Notes: generated by a model from the sequence alone, not told the origin. Positions 36,373 through 49,953 are shown, counted from the first letter of the stretch. The stretch: DNA of 64,000 nucleotides from Osedax fenrisi (GCA_964019155.1 OZ025241.1:11951128-12015127); one strand, 5' to 3'. Numbers and translations: made by a program.

Positions 36373-36373
<1 letters not shown>
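36082..36373 (-). mobile_element. tRNA-derived SINE, intact-looking copy
   Basis: On the minus strand: tRNA-like head with A box TGGCTCAGTGGC and B box GGTTCGACCC, then a ~180-bp body, the GTTCCTGGATGGGATGAAAG block and a CAATAACA tail. Flanked by (TA)n on both sides. Closely matches 53521-53818 on the plus strand. Confidence 0.85.
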
Positions 36374-36415
<42 letters not shown>

Positions 36416-37035
36416 TATATAATATACGGAATGAGAAGACAAAACGGGCATATAAATACGAAATACGCTGACACGAAGATTAGGCCGACAATTTTGTGTC
36501 AACCACCTACTTTAATTTATGAATTACTATATGTTAGAGAAATAATTGGTATCTAATTAAATAATATTTTAATAATCGTTATATTATAATGAATATATTT
36601 AATTATCATTTGGTTGTATAGAGAATAGAATATAAATAATTACATTTTTAGATTTCTGCGTGTATATACTTGGTTACACAAAAAAACTGAATCTGTTGAC
36701 ACACAACTTAATGCGTATATGTCAAATGGCAATTTATGAATTAATATATTAAATGTACTTTAGAATAAATATTTTGAATACAAATATAAAATATGTTATT
36801 AATTAAAAATATACATTTTGAATTAAATATTATTATTATTTTATAAAAATATACATCAATTTCTATTTATAATCAAAGATTTGTATGATTCATAAAAACT
36901 TAGGAAATAGTAGTAATTATTTAAATTTCAATATTATTGTTTCAGATTATTTCAAAATTTGAATAATAATAAATAATTTATATATTATTAAATATAGTAT
37001 GTATTATATTTTAATAAATTATCTATGTATATATA
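36374..37035. other. A+T-rich spacer, no gene seen
   Basis: (TA)n at 36379-36412, then ordinary A+T-rich DNA up to the start of X copy 2. No recognisable element. Confidence 0.55.
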
Positions 37036-37702
37036 TAGTCAATAAATATATAAATATATGTGTATATTATTGAATATAGAATCGTAAGTTAGATACTATA
37101 GTAACATTTTCGATATATTTGTTTTTCAATAAGTTATTTATTTTTCATTATATTACATTATTAATTCATTTTAACCTTCCTATATAATATATAATATTAG
37201 TAATATTACTATAATTTTTAATATTTATAAACCAAACTAGTATAAAATGTAAATACTATACATTTATAGTCTACGAATAACCCAACTATAATGTATTTGT
37301 ACGATATAAATAAAACCATAGGAATAAAACCTATAAGAATACGATTTTTTATATTGATGCTATTATAATAAATTTGATTTCATTAGACATATTATTAAAT
37401 TCTATAATAGAAGTCGTATTTTAGTTTTTTTTATTTTTATTTTAAAAAAAGTTATGCACAAAAAAAATAGTAAAAATAATACATGGTGTAGATATGAATT
37501 ATGCATGTTTTAATTAATTTATAATACTTATGCAATCATGATTCATTCAATAATGTATATGTTTTATTAGTATATATTCGATATTATTAACACATAGATT
37601 AATAATAATATTTGTATCCGCTTTTTGTATTGTATTCAATAAATATATATTATTATTATATACACACTTATATAATTAATAAGCCTATTTATTTAGTATT
37701 AA

Positions 37703-38070
37703 CAACGATTTTGCGAAGCAAAGATATAACACTCCTTATGCATGCAACGTAATTTAGTAATATCCCCTGCCGCTGCTAGAAGTAGTATCGAAATCACTGA
37801 AATAGATTTAGGTTCGGCTCTATTTGCATACAACAATGTTTTCATTGCTCTATTAAATTACATGCAATATAAATTAGCTTTTACTTACTAAATATATACG
37901 TATAGCATTTAAAACATACATATCATATTTGTTTGTTATATATTAGTAATGAACACTTAGTTTTCATTATATAAATATTAATTTAAAGCATATTATTTAA
38001 CATTTTAAAAGTGTATAGTTAAATACGAATTTACGCGTAAGTGTTATATCTTTCCTTCGGAAAATCTTTG
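37703..38070. mobile_element. MITE-like element, X copy 2
   Basis: Same 368-bp element and GTATTAA flanks as at 668-1035. One change in the left inverted repeat (CAACG instead of CAAAG); the internal hairpins are unchanged. Confidence 0.7.
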
Positions 38071-38464
38071 GTATTAATTCAATATAAATATAATGGGATA
38101 TGTATATAGATATACAAAATGTTTAATCTGGTATATATATATATATATACCTCAATCCAAAGTGGCGAGTATTAGAATCATCTAGAATTATATTTTAAAG
38201 TGATGCCACACATGCAAATATACGCACGAAATAACCTCACTTGCGAATATCAAACGTTTCTATAAAAACATAATTATTTTCAAAATGCATGCGAATATTC
38301 GTAGGTATTTACGTTTTACTTCTATTTATATACCTCACTTTAACTCTCCCTAATAAATTCAATATAATGTTAAAATTTTAATTAATACATGTAAAAATAT
38401 ATATAATTATACGAGGGATTTCCATATAGTTTAGGTGTGGAATGGACTTTATAGATATAATAGA

Positions 38465-38756
38465 CATACCCGAGCTAGCTTTGCTATGTTTTTTATTTTT
38501 TATCTATCTATTTTTTATTAATTATAGCGATTCCTGATTCTGCATTTCTGCCGTACACGACCCAGCTTTATTATGTTTTGTATTGTTTACCTATCTATTT
38601 TTTTATTAATTATAGCTCTTGCTGATTCATAATTTCTGCCGAACCCAACCCAGCTTTATTATGTTTTGTATTGTTCACCTATCTATTTTGTATTAATTAT
38701 AGGCTATAATGTATAGCTATTCATGATTATTCATTGCTGCCGTACCTGACCCGTAA
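38465..38756. repeat. ~85-bp tandem repeat, X copy 2
   Basis: Same array as at 1430-1720. Confidence 0.7.
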
Positions 38757-40356
38757 CATTATGTATTATATATTAACTCATTGATAACAAAATTATTGTC
38801 TAATTAATTGATAACCAATCATATTGTTAGATTTTATCTTATATTGTATAAAATACTTTTACTATAATTTTAAATAAGCATTTTTTATATTTTCGATAAT
38901 GAAAAGTTATTAGTATTTAAATCGTAATTAAACCGAAATCATATGTTCATACCCGAAACCTTCCAGGTAGTTAATTACCCGAAACTACCCGACATCATTT
39001 ACAACACTAATATGTATGATATTATATTTAAATATTTATAAAAATATATAGTTAAATATATATATATTAGTCATTAATATTTTCTTGTATAAAAGAATAT
39101 TAAATTAATTATGGATTCTTACATGTCAATTTTATTTGAAATTAAAATACTAAATATATCAATTGTATCAATTATGTTATATTTATTTAAACAATAATCA
39201 ATTAATTATTCTTTAAAACTTATATAAATCTTTGTATTTTATCAACATTAATAATTTAATTTATATCAAAAAAAGATTTTGTGTATTTGTATTAAATAAT
39301 CATAAATATATTTAATTGTATTACATTTATTTATATTTGTTATTATAATTATATTAGAATAATACATTACATAATTATTATTATTTGATTCAAACATTAA
39401 CATAATTATCAAAATCAAATTTAGTATATTTATATATGAATCATTAATCAGAAATGTATTTATATTAAAGTATATTTCACTTTTGTTTACATAGCAACCA
39501 ATATATAGATGTGTTAATAACTGCTTAGCTTTTAAATATCCTTTAATTGTATTATTATTATAAAGATAAGTACGTATTCATTTATTTTTTTATATTATCT
39601 ATTATATTAATACTATTTAAATATTAATATCCAACTTGTTTGAAATACATAATAGTTGTCTTTAAATTATAATCATATATTATTTAGATATAATTATATT
39701 TAGTATTTGTTTACATTTTATCATAACAAAATAAAAATCCTAAAAAAATAATTAAATAATAATCACAAAGATAATAGAATTATAAATTCGATAAATTAAT
39801 CAAATTCAAATATATACTTTTACTTTAGCATTCGAACTGACCAGACGTGTTTTAATTCATACAAATGTAGCATAACAATTTCTATTCATACACAATTATT
39901 TGATTTCTATAGAATTTATCAATAATATTCTGCACATTATATATAATATATTAAATATATTTAAATCCTATACACTACACATATTGTGTTTCGTATAGTG
40001 TACACTGTGTATAGTGTGCACTATACAAGATCGTACACTACGTTCTAAGTTCCTGGAGATACCCCCTAGGACTTCATGCACGGGTAGCTGGACTACCCTT
40101 TTTCACTGAGGTTATGTAACTACTCACGTGTTCTATTCGCTGCCCTCATTGTCCTTAATCTTTCGAGGTACTGATCCTGTACTGAAGAATCGGTCGCATA
40201 TCCGTAGAATCTACCCGCACGAAGAGTTTCCACCATACTGGAGAATCTATCATATACGTGGAGTCGACTTAATTTCACTGCTTACTACATTATTATATAA
40301 TACCTATATATATTACGTTACTCGAGTTCATCTATTAGCTAGCAAGTGTATATATA

Positions 40357-41454
40357 ATGGCAGTTGTATGTCATTATTGCAATGAACCTGCTCTAGCTCT
40401 GACCTACCATGTAGCTCGTGTAAATCATTCTACCACCATGTATGCCTCTTCCCAGCATCAATTATATCCAAATCTTGGACTCATATCAATAGTCCCCCTC
40501 CATCATATGCCCTTGCCATTTTTTTCTTCCCCTAATTTCACATTTACATGTCCCTCTTGCCTCCTAAACAACTCATCAAATACATCTACTACATTCTCCT
40601 CTCCTCTAGTTACCCCTACTCCTATACATCGTAATAATCCCCCCATCCGACCTCCTATACCTGCCCAATTAAGAATTTCCAAACTTATGGAACTTAAAAC
40701 TTTCCCCCCATCCTTCATAACCGCTAATATCCCATCACCTTTCCCTTATCATAAATCGTATGCATCTGCTATTATATCATCTTCCTCTCCTATCCCTATT
40801 AAAGCTCCTATCGTCCACCATGTACCTCCTAATTCTACCACACCCTATACTCTTCATATACCTCGTAAACGTCAACTAAATAATATCATTCGTAACAATT
40901 CACTTGTCATTGAACATTTAAAGACCTCTGATATGAATACTGAATTCATTTCATCAATCCTTATACATATGCTACTGCCTAAAATATCTATTTCTATAGT
41001 CAAATTTAAACATAACAATGCAATCATCCAATTCTCTAGTAAATCATTTTGTGACATGTTTTTCAGTAGATTTAGATCTACTAAATTTAATCCCCGATTC
41101 TCACACCTATATATACGAAATTCCCTACCTTATAAAACCCGTTTATTAGGTAAAATCCTTTATCATGCATATATATTAAAACTAACCCTTATACATACTA
41201 AACCCATATTTAATACATATACAAAGTCATTTGAATTACGACTTATATATAATTATATTGACTGGTCTCTTCCACCTATTACCATACCTCCAACTCTCCT
41301 TATTCACTGGGAATCTTCCTACCTTAAATTTAAATCTTCCGTTCCCTCATTTAGTAATCTCTCCATTAATACTAATTCAGACCCCACACCTAATAATCCT
41401 TCTGAAAATTCCAACTCCCCATTTTATTCCTGTAATATCAACTCCATCTATTGA
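40357..41454 (+). CDS. LINE ORF1 protein, X copy 2
   Basis: 365 codons, open from the ATG at 40357 to a TGA. Differs from copy 1 by very few residues (for example Ser to Ala in the Pro-rich linker, and Lys to Met at the codon spanning 41056-41058). The zinc-site Cys and His residues and the C-terminal half are unchanged. Two extra bases (TA) just before the ATG put the in-frame upstream ATG of copy 1 out of frame. This supports the start used here, which sits in a reasonable context (ATAATGG). Confidence 0.75.
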   Translation: MAVVCHYCNEPALALTYHVARVNHSTTMYASSQHQLYPNLGLISIVPLHHMPLPFFSSPNFTFTCPSCLLNNSSNTSTTFSSPLVTPTPIHRNNPPIRPPIPAQLRISKLMELKTFPPSFITANIPSPFPYHKSYASAIISSSSPIPIKAPIVHHVPPNSTTPYTLHIPRKRQLNNIIRNNSLVIEHLKTSDMNTEFISSILIHMLLPKISISIVKFKHNNAIIQFSSKSFCDMFFSRFRSTKFNPRFSHLYIRNSLPYKTRLLGKILYHAYILKLTLIHTKPIFNTYTKSFELRLIYNYIDWSLPPITIPPTLLIHWESSYLKFKSSVPSFSNLSINTNSDPTPNNPSENSNSPFYSCNINSIY

Positions 41455-41545
41455 TTTAAATAATTCCACCATCATAAATGTCCCAGTTATTGATTCACTA
41501 AAATCTAATCATATATCTACACCCTCTCTAACTAAATCTGCATGA

Positions 41546-44372
41546 CTATCTGAACACATTGCCCTAATAAATATTCGTTCTCTTCGTTCCAATGCCTCAC
41601 TCTTATTACCATTCCTTAAAAAGTGCAATTTCAGTATTATTGCTTTAACGGAAACATGGATCTCTCAAGATGATTCCGACATATTTGCCCTATTTCACAA
41701 TTTTGGTTATACATTAATCTTATCGCCACGATTATCAGGTCGTGGTGCTGGGGTTGGCTTCCTCGTAAAAACTTCTCTACCTTTACCATGTATATCCATA
41801 TCCCATAACTTCTCCTACTCTGACTGCTTAACCATATCATTCACCCAAAAACACAAATCTATATCCATTACTGTCATTTATAGCCAAAACCAGAATTCGC
41901 TTCCTTTCTAAGTGAGTTTAACGATCTTGCTACTGATCTCATTAGTTCACCCACATACCACCCTATTATACTTGGTGATTTCAACTATCATTTTAATGCT
42001 ACCTCAAATCCACATATTATTTTCACTAATTTAACACATTCATTATCCCTATCACAACATGTCAATTTCCCAACTCATATAAATGGCAATATTATTGATC
42101 TTGTATTATCCAGTTCTCTCCATTCTGAACTCGTGGTGAGTAATATTTCTAGGCTTGATCTACTTTCCGATCACTTCCTTATCTCATTCAAAACTAACTT
42201 TACTATCACTCTTAATCAGAAAACACTTATTACATACAGACCCATTAAGAAAATTAATTCCATGATATTCTTAGCTGACTTACATTCTGCTTTAGGTGAC
42301 TACTGTTATTCTCCAGTTGTATTAAATTCCATACTATCCCATCTTCTCGATAAACATGCGCCTTCAAACACTATATCAGTAACTCTACATCCTGATACCC
42401 CATGGTTTACTTCCCACCTCATGTCGTTGAAACGATCACTTCGTAAATCTGAAAGAACATACATATCCTTGAGATCTTCATCTTCTATAGCTTCATTCAT
42501 TGAGCAACGTAAGATCTACAAGTTAGCAATTTCCTATGCCAAATCTAGCTATTACACTCAGGTTATAAATGATCTTGCTTCTGATAACCGACGACTTTTC
42601 AGACTAGCTAATAAGTTGTTATCTCCCCCAAAACCAGCATTACTACCATCTATAATTAACATTTCTCCATTACAATTAAGCTGTCTTTTCTCCAAAACAT
42701 TTTCTAATAAGATTGACTCCATCATAATAAAGATCAATAACCATACCCTTACTGCCAATTATCCTTCAATCATAGTTACCCTACCTATATCTGTTTTCTT
42801 AAGTTGTTTTCGTCCGCCACATATATCTCTCATATCTAAACTACTAAATGCATCCTCTTCGATATCTCCCTCCGATCCTGTTCCACTATCTATTTTTAAA
42901 CTTTACTCCGATTATCTATGTCCAACTATCTGTAACATCATCTCATATTCCCTAAATTCCGGTACTGTCCCTTCAATTTTTAAACAAGCAATAATCACTC
43001 CCATTCTTAAAAAACCTTCACTCGATCCTGATTCACTTCTCAATTATCGCCCAATTTCTCAGCTACCTTTGGTGAGTAACATTTTTGAAAGAGTTGTCTC
43101 TCGTCAACTAATCTCATATTTAACCGCCAATAATCTCCATATTCCTCAACAAAGTGGCTTTCGCCGAGGAAACTCCACAGAAACAGCACTACTAAACGTA
43201 ATTGATGTAATCACTTCTACCATTAATACTAAAAACTGCTGTCAACTAGTAATGCTGGACATATCCAGTGCTTTCGATACGCTTGATCACAAAATTATAC
43301 TGTCCCGTCTACACCTGCTTGGAGTTAGAGACCTTGCCCTCTCATGGTTTACTTCATATCTATTTGACCGTAGTAGCAGTGTAAAAATATATAATTCTTT
43401 TTCTTCCCCTTCTCCTATGAAATATGGTGTTCCCCAGGGATCAGTACTCGGTCCTTCACTTTTCTCAATTTATTTATACCCATTACCATCCATAATATCT
43501 AAATATCCAAATATATATTACCATCTTTATGCAGATGACATACAACTATATATGTTTCTTCCAACTAATTCATCACCAGGTCTCAATAATCAACTCTCTA
43601 ATTGTGCTAATGACATTAAAAAAAGCTTATTTCTAATAATCTTCTCCTTAATACTTCCAAAACTACATTGTTGAATCTTTCTCCATCACCAACTTACTTC
43701 CCTCCTTTTCTTATTGATAATATTGTAATATCTCCTTCTCCTACTGCATCTAACTTAGGTGTACTTTTTGATTCTACACTTTCCTTCATTCCTCATATTA
43801 CTGCCATCACTAAATCTGCAAATTATCATCTATTTAGAATTAGAAAAATACGAAAATCAATTACTGTATCTCTTACTAAAACTCTAGTTAATTCCCTTGT
43901 ACTCTCACGCATAGATTACTGTTCCTCAATCCTTATAAATATTCCATTATCATCTATCTCTCCCTTAAATCGAGTTATTCGTTCATCAATCCGTACAACA
44001 TATAACCTACGTATTCGAGAGCATTCATCTACTTCCTCATACCAACACATATCTCCATGGTTTACATTTAACAAACGCTCTGCTTATCGCATATTATCTA
44101 TTGTTCATTCCTCAATATACTCTTCAAATTGCCCTTCATATATTTCTGCTTCTCTAGTACAAAGAGCTCCCCTTCCATCACTTAGGCACCATGCATCTCA
44201 CCTTCTATCTACCCCTATTCTACGTCCCTCAAAAATGAATACTCGGGCACTGAGTTATATTGGTCCTAAGCTATGGAATTCACTCCCGCCCTATATTAGA
44301 TCCATAAAATCGCATAAAACATTCATGAAATATATACAACAATTGATCTCAGGTGGTAACCTGAATTATTAA
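41546..44372 (+). pseudogene. LINE ORF2, X copy 2, two frameshifts
   Basis: Same protein as copy 1, beginning after the shared TGA (41543-41545). A 4-base deletion near 41881 (TATATACCG became TATAG) breaks the endonuclease after about residue 112. A net 1-base deletion near 43620 (AAAGAATGG became AAAAAAAG) breaks RT about 35 codons after YADD. Between them, 42133-43674 stays open and contains NYRPISQ, AFDT, GVPQGSVLGP and YADD. After the second break, frame 43668-44372 encodes the C-terminal region. Not functional as a single protein. Confidence 0.88.
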
Positions 44373-44572
44373 TATTGTTTGTCATTATTATTTTATTAAT
44401 TAATTTCCGTACGGCTTATTCTATTTTATTGTATTATTATTATTGGTATTTATTGTTTACCTACTTTTATTATTTGTATTCTATTATATACACCTTTGAG
44501 AAATCATTTATGATTTATTTAAGTGTCTAAATAAACATTCAATCAATATTTGTATATACAAGTTGTTAAGTT

Positions 44573-46295
44573 ATTAGAAAAAGAATCAATGCGTTAAATA
44601 CATTATTTATTAACTTTGTACATTTATCACGGCTCTTATAGATAGGCGTCTAGCATTGCTTAATCATGTGAGACGGCATCGATTGATGTATGGGCATATT
44701 CCTAGCACTCGGCGTGTGTTAGTATAATGCGAGATAATAATAATAATACACAAAGTAATAGTGATAATAACATAACATCACCTCTTCTAAGAAGAAGATA
44801 TATTACAGGACAAATCTGTAGGGAGTGTGCCTGTTCCTGGAGCTTCGGCGTATAGTTTCCTAAGCTGCTTTTGGTACTATAACAGCTATGTGTGAGAAGA
44901 TGGTATTATTATCAGATGGTGGTGTTGGGTAATTAGATAAATGTAGTGTTTGGGTATGAGTGGGGGTTCTCTATGGTGATGTAATTTTCTTGGGGTTAGT
45001 TGTAGGTGTTGATCGTATTTTATGTCTTGTATGTCATAGGATGTTTCCCGTATGGGTACACATGACATATGATTCTGGTTCGTTTCTTGACAATGGTAGA
45101 TGGGGATCATGTGAATTTGAAGGAGTCTCGAATTTGACAGATTTGAACGTTCTGTACGATGTATGCGGTTTTCTTGCAAGTAATGTCATCTAGTTAATTT
45201 ATGTCTGTTTGATGTGTTTGTAGTTTCGTGCGTTCTCATGTTTGGATTGATGTACGAGTAGGTGTAGAGGGCTGGGGTCATCACATTTTCAGGGTTATTT
45301 CTCTAAGATAGTAGTGCTTTATTTATCTTATTGATGTCTGTATTTTTTATAATGTTCTTTATGGTCTGAACGTGTCTTTCTATGAATTCATTTGATGCTA
45401 GGTAGTGAGGACTGGATGAAATGTGGGTGATGTCCTATTAATGGAGGACATATATGGTATGCTTCTGATGTTTGGTGATAGTTTCAAATTGCTTATTGGA
45501 TGTGTCTGGAATCTTTCGCATTGGTTGGAATACCATATTACATATAATATCATGATGTCGCCTTACTTCTTTGGTGCATATGTTATGCTGGATACCTATG
45601 CTGTAGGCTTATTTACCGATATGATGATTACTTTGGAAATCATACGCTATAGTTCTATATATACTTTAAAGTTGATTTCGACAAATTTATTTGCATGTAA
45701 CAAGGGTCGTACTTATTTGTCGAGGCTTATTTGAAGTGTTACGGGGAATATTCTGGTATCAGTTTTGGCGGGTGGTTTTGATATAGGTGGGATTATGTCT
45801 ATTGTGCATAATATTTTTATGAGGCTTAGCCTTCTGCAGATGTGTCTATTAGTCATAGTATAGGGGGTTGTGGGGATTCGACTATAGTGAAGTTTATATC
45901 GTATAATATGCCATTATAATTATAACATATTATTGTTATGCCGTAGGTCGTAATAGGTTTATTGCCATATGTTAAGAGTATGTATGGATAGGGGTTAGTT
46001 AATTAGGCTTTCTAATGTTATTGTATACCTTAAAGGATAGTACATTACTTTAAGACCATTTGTCAACTTTAAATAATATATATGTTCTATTTTTAAAGGG
46101 TATGAATAGTTTAACATAATTTAATAAAAACCTTGTATCTTATGTCATGGTCTGCTACATGTAAGTTTGATTTAATTTAGTGGACTCCTGTTTCTTGTAG
46201 TTCTTATATTAATGTCTGCTCCTACAGAATGATTCGAAGTGGTTCACCCTGTTACAAACATTGCATCTGAGTCAGAGAGCTGCTTCCTGTAATTT
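44573..46295 (-). mobile_element. Ty3/Gypsy relic, X copy 2
   Basis: Same degenerate integrase fragments as at 7540-9260 (HISSSPHY...FIERHV region near 45340-45415). No extra information beyond scattered substitutions. Confidence 0.65.
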
Positions 46296-47893
46296 ATTTC
46301 AACATATAGTTTTTTTGTAGTCTTAAACTATATAATTGAAACAAAATATTAATTAGTAAATAATTTAAAGTTTTATATATACACTACTAACGTTAATCAG
46401 TACATGATACCGTGTTGAAACTCATCAAATAAACTGGATTGCAGGTATCCAATTCTATATAATTTAAATATATTAATAAATATATATATATTTAATAGTT
46501 ACTGATAGTTTGAGTAACATATATGTATATATGAGTAATTTATATATATACAAAATAGTTAGTAGATAATTAAGTATGATAATAAATATTATATACGATT
46601 AAATAGTGATATAAAATGAACCAAATAAAACATGCATATTGGAGTATATAAATTACCGGCAAATATCTAAAAATTATTTAGCTGTAGTAAGTTTGGTGGT
46701 GGTAGGTGCGATATGTATTTTTGTGATGGCCATTTTGTTAAATTCATATATGTAGAGATAAGGAACGCATTTTCTCTTTTTTTTAAATGTTTCTAAAATA
46801 CTATTTATTGAATTAAACTATTTTTTTTTATTATATAAAAAAGTAAGAAAATCATATCTATTACATAAGAGTAACACATATATATTGTACAAATAATAAT
46901 TCTATTTTTGAATATGGGTTTTGTTATATTATGCATATATATGTTAATTATAGATAGAAAAATAATTAGGTAGATCGCTTTGTACTTTTATCTAAACATT
47001 CATTTATATATGTAAACATAGCATATATTATTTCTAGTAAAATGCATTTGAAAAGTCAACAATAAATAAATTGTAAAGTAATTACATTATGCATTCAGCT
47101 AATATAAAATCAATATTATAAAATAATAGTTAATAGTTTATAATTTAAAGTTAATAATTAATAAGTTTTTTTATCTATATATAAATGTAATTTTATAGAA
47201 TTTATATATTAGATATAAAATATTATATAACAATATATTATAAATATCATGCTATAAAAGATGCTTTTTATGTTATTTAAAAACTGATTTAATTGGTAAT
47301 TTGTTCATAGTTACTAAATAACATATATGTTATATATGATATATCATCAATTAATAGTACATATTAGTGATCTAAATTTTCAAATCTTTTCATTTTCAAA
47401 CATTTATATACATTATTATTTCAAATCTTAAATCTAATTTTCGAGTCAATTCGAGTTACACCTATTTTCTAACATTTTTATGGATTAAATTCACTATTTA
47501 TCATAGTATTGTAGCCACATTATTATACGTAATATGTAATTTATATACTTATAAATTATATAAGTAATTATTTATTTGTATATATAATAGGAATATATTT
47601 AATAAGTTCGATTAGTACTATAATTTGGAATAAACTCGAAAAAAAGGAGCATTTATACGATCAGAGTGATATATTATTAATTTAGATGTAGGGCGGTGGC
47701 TGGCCATTTAAATTAGTGAACAAACATGTATTAATAGATAATAGATAAGGGCAGGTTACTAATTGCATATCCTAAATTATTATTATATAATACTCACGAA
47801 TCGATTTTATATGATACATTGGATGGCATTCAGTGTATGATACACTCTCAATATATAACTCTATGTAGAGAAATATGTACACTTATTAACTAT
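46296..47893. other. A+T-rich end of block X copy 2
   Basis: Matches 9260-10984 without the LINE tail insertion. No gene recognised. Confidence 0.6.
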
Positions 47894-47894
47894 T

Positions 47895-48475
47895 TTAGTG
47901 TTTGTGTATTATATATGTGTGTATATATGCATGTATGTAGGTAGGTGTTTATTTAGTTAGATAGGTATGCAGGTAGGTATATGTGTAGATGGATAGATAG
48001 GCAGGCAAATATGTAGGCAAGTATACTGGTGGGGAGGTAGGCAGTGAGGTATGTAGGACCTACATATATATATATATATACATTGGGAAAGTAGATAGGT
48101 ATGTATGTAGGTAGATAGGTGGGTAGTATAGTTAGGTAGGTTATAGGTAGTCAGGCAGGTATGTATGTAGGTAGATATATGGATGGGTGGGTAGATAGAA
48201 GGTAGGTATGTGGGTGATAGGGTAGTTATATAGGCAAGTAGGTTGGTAGGAAGTCATGAAGTTAGATAGATATATGGGTGGGTAGTTAGGTGGGTGGGTG
48301 GATTAGTAGATAGATAGTTAGGTGGGTGGTAGGATAGTGTATGCATATAGGTAAGTAGGTACTCAGGAAGATATTTAGGTATATGAGTGGGTGTGTAGGT
48401 AAGTAGGTTGGTGGTGGGGTATGCATATAGGCAAGTAGGTGGATGGGTAGGTAGTCAGGTAGGTATATGTATGGG
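47895..48475. repeat. GTAG-type tetranucleotide minisatellite, left part
   Basis: Irregular array of GGTA, GTAG, GTGG, GATA and GTAT units on the plus strand, with (TA)n at 48065-48080. Strongly purine-biased and unlike the rest of the window. Its last 156 bases (48320-48475) recur at 49954-50109. Confidence 0.9.
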
Positions 48476-49823
48476 AAAGTGGGAAGAATGTGGGCTTGAT
48501 ATTAATCCAGCAAAGAGTGCAACTCTTAACATTATTATTAACCCTAAGAAAAAGCAGTGGATCTGTAATCCAAATAGCTTTATAGTAATTGATAATATTC
48601 GCCTTAAACCCTTGACTATTGATGATATATATAAATACTTAGGTATCGAAATAGGACCTATAGATAATAAAAATAATACAATAGTAATAGAGTTAACATC
48701 TAAATTAATATCAATATCTAAAGCATTATTAAAACCTCAACAAAAACTTGATATACTCAAATCTTATCTTTTACCAAGTTTATTACATAGGCTAACTTTC
48801 TCTAATATATATCTTAATTCATTGAAAACTATGGATAGATCAATTAGGTCTTTTGTTAGACGTTGGTTGCGACTACCCAAAGATACTTCCCTTGGTGTAT
48901 TTTATGCACCATGTATTATTGGAGGATTGGCGATCACCCGTCTATTTTAAACAGTACCAGTTATGCGCCTCAAACGAGTAAACTCTATACGTGGAAATGA
49001 TTATCCTATAATACTAACCCTCCCAAATAATATTATATTAAAATGGTCATCTCCAAGATACTATGATAATACATTATTTACTACTAATATCGCCATTAAA
49101 TCATATCATACTAAATATCTTATTAATTCGGCGGATGGACGAGGTCTCGATTATGGTAACCACGCACCTTTTATTAATAACTGGATTAAATTACCTACTA
49201 GATTACTAAATGGTAGAGACTTCGTCGATTCGATCAAACTAAAACATGCATTATTATATACAAAATGTAGATCTAAACGAATGTTCCCTAATACGAATAC
49301 CAAATGTTTAATGAGGGGATGTAATTATAACTACGAAGGCTTAAACAATATAATGCAAACATGTAGTTATAATTACAATAATAGAATACATAGACACAAT
49401 TATATAAATAGTTTACTTATGTCAATACTAAACAAACATAATTATATCACTATTCTAGAACCACACATCCAAACTCGAAATGGCCTACGTAAACCGGATT
49501 TAATAATTTATAAAAATGATACTGCATATATAATAGATACACAAATATCAATAGATACAATAAATACTGATATAAACTACACAAAATAGACTAACTACTA
49601 CAATACTACAGATATCATCGCTTATGCCAAGCAAATAACGGGTGCGAACAGAATAGTATTCAGCGCATCGTGCTGGAATTGGCGCGGTATTCCTTCGGCG
49701 CTAACCACACAACACCTACTATACCTAGGTCTTAATAAACGTGATATTGAGCTACTCAGTATACGTGTGATTGCCGGTGGTCTCGATATTTATCGAAATT
49801 ACTGCCGTAACGGATTAATGTAA
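48476..49823 (+). pseudogene. R2-clade ORF, C-terminal half: RT thumb, zinc knuckle, restriction-like endonuclease
   Basis: One frame runs throughout, with two nonsense codons (TAA at 48948-48950, TAG at 49587-49589), to the natural TAA at 49821-49823. Order of parts: post-YADD RT segment (GLDINPAKS, YLGIEIGP), the thumb and linker to RWLRLPKDTSLGVFYAP, the zinc knuckle region C-x4-C...NNIMQTC...RIHRHN, then the restriction-like nuclease with LRKPDLIIY and IIDTQI (PD...D pattern), and the C-terminal WNWRGIPSA...LGL motif typical of R2. The knuckle His (NHI in R2) is Asn here. The open frame beginning at 48408 merely runs through the minisatellite and is not the true start. No frameshift has accumulated, so inactivation looks fairly recent or purely by truncation plus two point mutations. 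Confidence 0.85.
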
Positions 49824-49953
49824 TATCCACATGTTATCTTGGCCTCTTCCTTGCCAACATTCGTTTATAACATTATTATTTTATTATTTTGTTTATAACG
49901 TCAATAAATGGGATAATTGTAATTGGTTGTCAAACCAACCAATTTCCGAAAAT
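48476..49953 (+). mobile_element. R2-clade non-LTR element, 5'-truncated, in the minisatellite
   Basis: Insertion of 1478 bp bounded by 156-bp direct repeats of the minisatellite (48320-48475 and 49954-50109, two mismatches). It contains the ORF C-terminal half and a ~130-bp 3' UTR. A perfect 9-bp hairpin, AATTGGTTG-TCAAAC-CAACCAATT (49921-49944), lies nine bases before the 3' junction. No poly(A) is present, as is usual for the R2 group. Confidence 0.85.

Larger units (their letters stand above)
39477..44549 (+). mobile_element. CR1/L2-group LINE, X copy 2, inactivated
   Basis: Twin of the element at 2442-7515 with the same 3' stem-loop and CAAT tail. ORF2 carries two frameshifting deletions absent from copy 1. 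Confidence 0.85.
37036..47894. repeat. Segmental duplication block X, copy 2
   Basis: Near-identical to 1-10984. Position 1 corresponds to 37036, so the duplication may extend further left of the window in copy 1. Copy 2 lacks the LINE tail insertion of copy 1 (empty site at 46504-46512). It ends at 47894 in a GTAG-rich minisatellite. Confidence 0.95.

Noticed and set aside
36300..36373. Functional tRNA gene on the minus strand
   Set aside because: The same head with the same 3' body occurs at 53521-53818 and, decayed, at two other sites; it is a SINE.
48408..48475. N-terminal extension of the R2-type frame into Gly/Val/Tyr-rich sequence
   Set aside because: It is the minisatellite read in frame; the true element begins at the 48476 junction.
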